From contig PEYS01000197.1 of NCBI GenBank assembly GCA_002763335.1, forward strand, positions 1 through 6,458: a stretch of DNA of 6,458 bases. The letters are read 5' to 3'. Below the pieces are notes generated by a model. The model had not been told where the DNA came from. It saw only the letters and a program-made list of their open reading frames with translations, and did no database searches. The translations under genes were made by a program, and so were the position numbers. Position 1 is the first letter of the stretch. Each line of letters opens with the position of its first letter. Shown here one piece after another: positions 5,159 to 6,458 of the stretch. Source of the stretch: Candidatus Woesearchaeota archaeon CG08_land_8_20_14_0_20_47_9. GTDB lineage: Archaea > Nanobdellota > Nanobdellia > Woesearchaeales > CG1-02-47-18.

Positions 5159-5393
5159 ATGAGAGATATGAGCAACCTTTTTTACAATACAGTGCATTCT
5201 TTTAGAGACATTGAGAACATGGAGGAAGGGTCGGTACAAGTCACTGAAGGAAAAATAATCAATACTGATAAAAATAATCAATACTGATAAGAATCCGAAT
5301 AAGCCTGGGGAGTACTGTCTTAGAATATCATATTATACTCCTCTAACTGATAAGAACATAGCAGCATTAATGGCAATCCAAGGCGTTGATTAG
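5159..5393 (+). pseudogene. Small gene (71 aa) frameshifted by a 19-bp tandem duplication
   Basis: As it stands the reading from ATG 5159 stops after 42 codons (TGA 5285-5287). A 19-bp unit, AAAAATAATCAATACTGAT, is present twice in tandem (5251-5269 and 5270-5288). Deleting one copy joins the 5' part (MRDMSNLFYNTVHSF...) to a downstream reading (NPNKPGEYCLRISYYTPL...) that ends at TAG 5391, giving 71 residues with no further defects. The strong GGAGGTG site shows it was translated. The restored protein has one Cys, a beta-like SVQVTEGKII stretch, and a short C-terminal helix (NIAALMAI). I recognise no family. Because the duplication is perfect it is recent or reversible: slippage could switch the gene on and off, or this may be an assembly or strain-specific lesion. 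A working 42-residue product is the alternative. Confidence 0.7.
5251..5288 (+). repeat. Perfect tandem duplication of a 19-bp unit
   Basis: Two adjacent identical copies of AAAAATAATCAATACTGAT lie inside the small gene at 5159. Nineteen is not a multiple of three, so the second copy shifts the frame and brings in TGA. Confidence 0.95.
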
Positions 5394-5419
5394 ATTTAAT
5401 TCATATCCTAGTTTTGAAC

Positions 5420-5441
5420 GAGCTTTTATCATATATTTTTA
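5420..5441 (+). terminator. T-rich tract, possible terminator
   Basis: The tract carries CTTTTATC and then ATATTTTT some 30-45 nt past the stop of the 71-aa gene and just before the second palindromic element. U-rich tracts of this kind end transcription in archaea. Confidence 0.3.
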
Positions 5442-5444
5442 GGT

Positions 5445-5574
5445 AACGAAAATCTGCTGCTCGGGGCTATCCCCGACTTAAAAGTCGGGGCTTTACGCCC
5501 CTCGCTTCGAAACGCAGATTTTCGGACTCAAAAGTTCTCGCCCTAAAGCGCGAGCTACCCACGAACTTTTGAGT
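5445..5574. mobile_element. 130-bp two-hairpin palindromic element, copy 2 (intergenic)
   Basis: This copy is identical to the one in relE; the identity runs over 5443-5576, 134 bp, in the same orientation. The two copies lie 4164 bp apart and bracket the lipoate operon, the 162-aa gene and the broken 71-aa gene. The flanks here are AGGT on the left and ATAT on the right, sharing only GT and AT with the other copy. The lack of any difference points to recent copying or gene conversion. Confidence 0.85.
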
Positions 5575-5623
5575 ATATGCCAGTCTTTTATAAATTATTC
5601 TATTTTGTTATTACTATCTAGAA

Positions 5624-5662
5624 GCGTAACTTTACACTGGTCGGCTAGCTGTAAAGTTACGC
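5624..5662. repeat. Perfect 13-bp palindrome GCGTAACTTTACA/TGTAAAGTTACGC
   Basis: The arms at 5624-5636 and 5650-5662 are perfectly complementary around a 13-nt loop. The first 19 nt recur at 960-978 without the right arm. It is not related to the 130-bp element. It may be two facing ends of a mobile element with the interior lost, or an operator-like palindrome. No gene lies within 30 nt on either side. Confidence 0.7.
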
Positions 5663-5694
5663 CTCGTCTGACTGAAGCTTTTTATTTAAGATAG

Positions 5695-5856
5695 CCTTGC
5701 TGTTTCTTACAGGTTGAGGCTTTGAAGAAGAAGGCGACAAGCAAACCAAAACTCTGACAGCTTACTGAAGCACATTTGGAAGAAGCCGACGTCATCAGAC
5801 GCGTTTTACCTCAGCTTGTCTCTTTATTCTCGGAAAAATTCTTCGATTGGTTCTAA
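5695..5856 (+). pseudogene. Degenerate ORF with one in-frame stop
   Basis: One frame is open from 5695 to TAA 5854 except for a TGA at 5755. The first half reads ...VEALKKKATSKPKL and the second QLTEAHLEEADVIRRVLPQL and onward to ...FFDWF, both protein-like. A T/A-rich CTTTTTATTTAAG at about 5677-5690 could be its TATA box. No ATG start is present in frame. The last 30 nt overlap the 3' end of the minus-strand gene at 5824, so part of this reading may be only its antisense shadow. I recognise no family. Confidence 0.25.
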
Positions 5857-6210
5857 AGTGCCTTCTTTTGTCTCCGCCCCCTCTGCCTCAAACAGCCTGA
5901 ACTCAGCCAGCATCGTGTTCATGGCCTTCATTGCTTGTTTGATTCCCTCAAAGTATTGTTTTTGGTTGTATGATTCATCGCTTATCTCTCCTGCAGCCTC
6001 GCCTGCACTGCTATCTGCAATGTAGATGCCTTTTGGAAACAGCTTCTTCTCAGCCTCTTTTGGGTTTGTGTAGACTCTCTTTATCACGTCTCTTATCTTG
6101 TTATTAACATCAGATAGCTGGTCTGTTCCTTCTGTGTAGCTCTTTGCTTTCAGGCCTTTCAGGTTGGTCTTCAGTTCTTGTAGGTATGGGATTATGTTTT
6201 TGGGTTGCAT
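5824..6210 (-). CDS. Acidic helical protein of unknown function, 128 residues
   Basis: I do not recognise a family with confidence. The protein is soluble. An N-terminal amphipathic helix region (residues 6-48: IIPYLQELKTNLKGLKAK, DVNNKIRDVIKRVY) is followed by a Gly/Ala/Ser stretch (58-75, around GIYIADSSAGEAAGE) and a second helix (85-110: YFEGIKQAMKAMNTMLAEF) ending in an acidic tail (EEFFRE). Helix, loop, then a helix with paired hydrophobics resembles the N-terminal helical domains found in some small defence-associated and nucleotide-binding archaeal proteins, but that is only a resemblance. I chose ATG 6210 because GGTGA lies 5 nt before it; a GTG at 6219 overlaps that ribosome site. 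It follows a 24-codon mini-ORF by 21 nt, so both should share a transcript. Confidence 0.7.
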   Translation of the reverse strand: MQPKNIIPYLQELKTNLKGLKAKSYTEGTDQLSDVNNKIRDVIKRVYTNPKEAEKKLFPKGIYIADSSAGEAAGEISDESYNQKQYFEGIKQAMKAMNTMLAEFRLFEAEGAETKEGTLEPIEEFFRE

Positions 6211-6215
6211 ATTGT

Positions 6216-6220
6216 TCACC
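6216..6220 (-). promoter_or_regulatory. Shine-Dalgarno GGTGA deciding the start at 6210
   Basis: Read on the minus strand, GGTGA-ACAAT-ATG gives a 5-nt spacer, equal to that of lplA. The upstream GTG at 6217-6219 lies within this site and is unlikely to be the start. Confidence 0.6.
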
Positions 6221-6231
6221 TTTTTTTCTTA

Positions 6232-6306
6232 TCACAACGATTTCTCAGCATTTTCCATGGCTAATTTGGCATCCTCTAGGGTTAAATTAAGTTTCAAATC
6301 CTTCAT
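6232..6306 (-). CDS. 24-residue mini-ORF at the head of a two-gene operon
   Basis: ATG 6306 opens a 24-codon reading that begins MKDLKLNLTLEDAKLAMENA and ends in Leu before TGA, directly followed by TAA. GGGAGGA lies 2-3 nt before the ATG, a good Shine-Dalgarno with a short spacer. Composition is that of a real helical peptide (LTLEDAKLAMENAEK). It stops 21 nt before the ATG of the 128-residue protein. It could be a small functional protein, an antitoxin-like fragment, a truncated gene, or a leader peptide controlling its neighbour. Confidence 0.5.
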   Translation of the reverse strand: MKDLKLNLTLEDAKLAMENAEKSL

Positions 6307-6344
6307 CTTCCTCCCTTTATTAAGCAAGGTTCTTACTAGCATAA

Positions 6345-6355
6345 TACTTAAAACT
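6345..6355 (-). promoter_or_regulatory. TATA-like element for the minus-strand two-gene operon
   Basis: On the minus strand AGTTTTAAGTA lies about 40 nt before the mini-ORF ATG, so transcription would begin near 6320-6325 with a short leader holding the GGGAGGA site. Confidence 0.35.
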
Positions 6356-6402
6356 TTGTGTTTTAACCCAGAATTGTAGTGCCAGGAAATGATTTATGAT
6401 GT

Positions 6403-6458
6403 AACGAAAATCTGCTGCTCGGGGCTATCCCCAGCCTAAAGGCTGGGGCTTTCACGCC
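6403..6458. mobile_element. Two-hairpin palindromic element, copy 3 (diverged, cut by the window edge)
   Basis: The first 32 nt of the match (6401-6432) are the same as in the other copies. The tip hairpin then reads CCCCAGCC-TAAA-GGCTGGGG (6429-6448) in place of CCCCGACT-TAAA-AGTCGGGG. Three base pairs differ, all by compensating changes on both sides, while loop and stem length are kept. One extra base follows in the internal loop (CTTTCAC for CTTTAC). The rest lies outside the window. The orientation equals that of copies 1 and 2. Confidence 0.8.

Noticed and set aside
6164..6379. 71-codon plus-strand ORF
   Set aside because: Antisense to the mini-ORF and the start of the 128-residue gene, both of which have proper ribosome sites on the other strand.
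1279..6458. CRISPR array from the three repeat copies
   Set aside because: Copies are 130 bp long and kilobases apart, without regular short spacers or cas genes.
1..6458. tRNA or rRNA genes
   Set aside because: I saw no cloverleaf with a TTC loop and matching acceptor arms, nor any conserved rRNA segment, on either strand by eye.

Overview
The window looks like a piece of an archaeal genome, probably an uncultivated lineage that I cannot place more precisely. Archaeal signs are GGTGA/GGAGGTG Shine-Dalgarno sequences 5-7 nt before starts, TATA-box-like promoter elements, at least two genes that look leaderless, and a small lipoate ligase whose accessory (LplB) domain is on another protein. 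Composition is mosaic: the first gene is AT-rich, while the lipoate operon is clearly richer in GC.

Layout. Positions 3-521 hold a HEPN-like gene that may extend off the left edge. It is followed by a structured intergenic stretch and a small two-helix membrane protein (780-956). Positions 957-1210 are packed with inverted repeats and no convincing gene. Positions 1222-4073 on the minus strand are the core: a flavoprotein disulfide oxidoreductase fused to an LplB domain, then lplA, then a RelE-type toxin gene starting 1 nt after the lplA stop. The toxin gene is split by a 130-bp palindromic element, and its missing C-terminus can be read on the far side. On the plus strand follow a TATA-driven leader with decayed or tiny ORFs, an unrecognised 162-aa basic protein (4424-4912), and a 71-aa gene (5159-5393) frameshifted by a 19-bp tandem duplication. 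A second, identical copy of the palindromic element lies at 5445-5574, then a perfect 13-bp hairpin and a degenerate ORF. On the minus strand a 24-aa mini-ORF and a 128-aa helical protein form a small operon (6306 to 5824). A third, diverged copy of the element runs off the right edge.

How the parts work together. LplA (adenylation and transfer of lipoate) and the LplB domain (accessory domain needed for lipoate activation in archaeal split ligases) should form a bipartite lipoate-protein ligase. Here LplB is covalently attached to a CoA-disulfide-reductase-like, NAD(P)H-dependent flavoprotein, which suggests a link between lipoate attachment and thiol/disulfide redox. The rest of the window is an accessory zone: a toxin-like orphan, a HEPN-like protein, small unknown genes, and at least two families of palindromic repeats.

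Most notable observations: the oxidoreductase-LplB fusion; the palindromic element that interrupts relE and whose removal restores an intact 85-aa toxin; three compensatory base-pair changes in a stem of the third element copy; and the 19-bp duplication that breaks an otherwise sound small gene.
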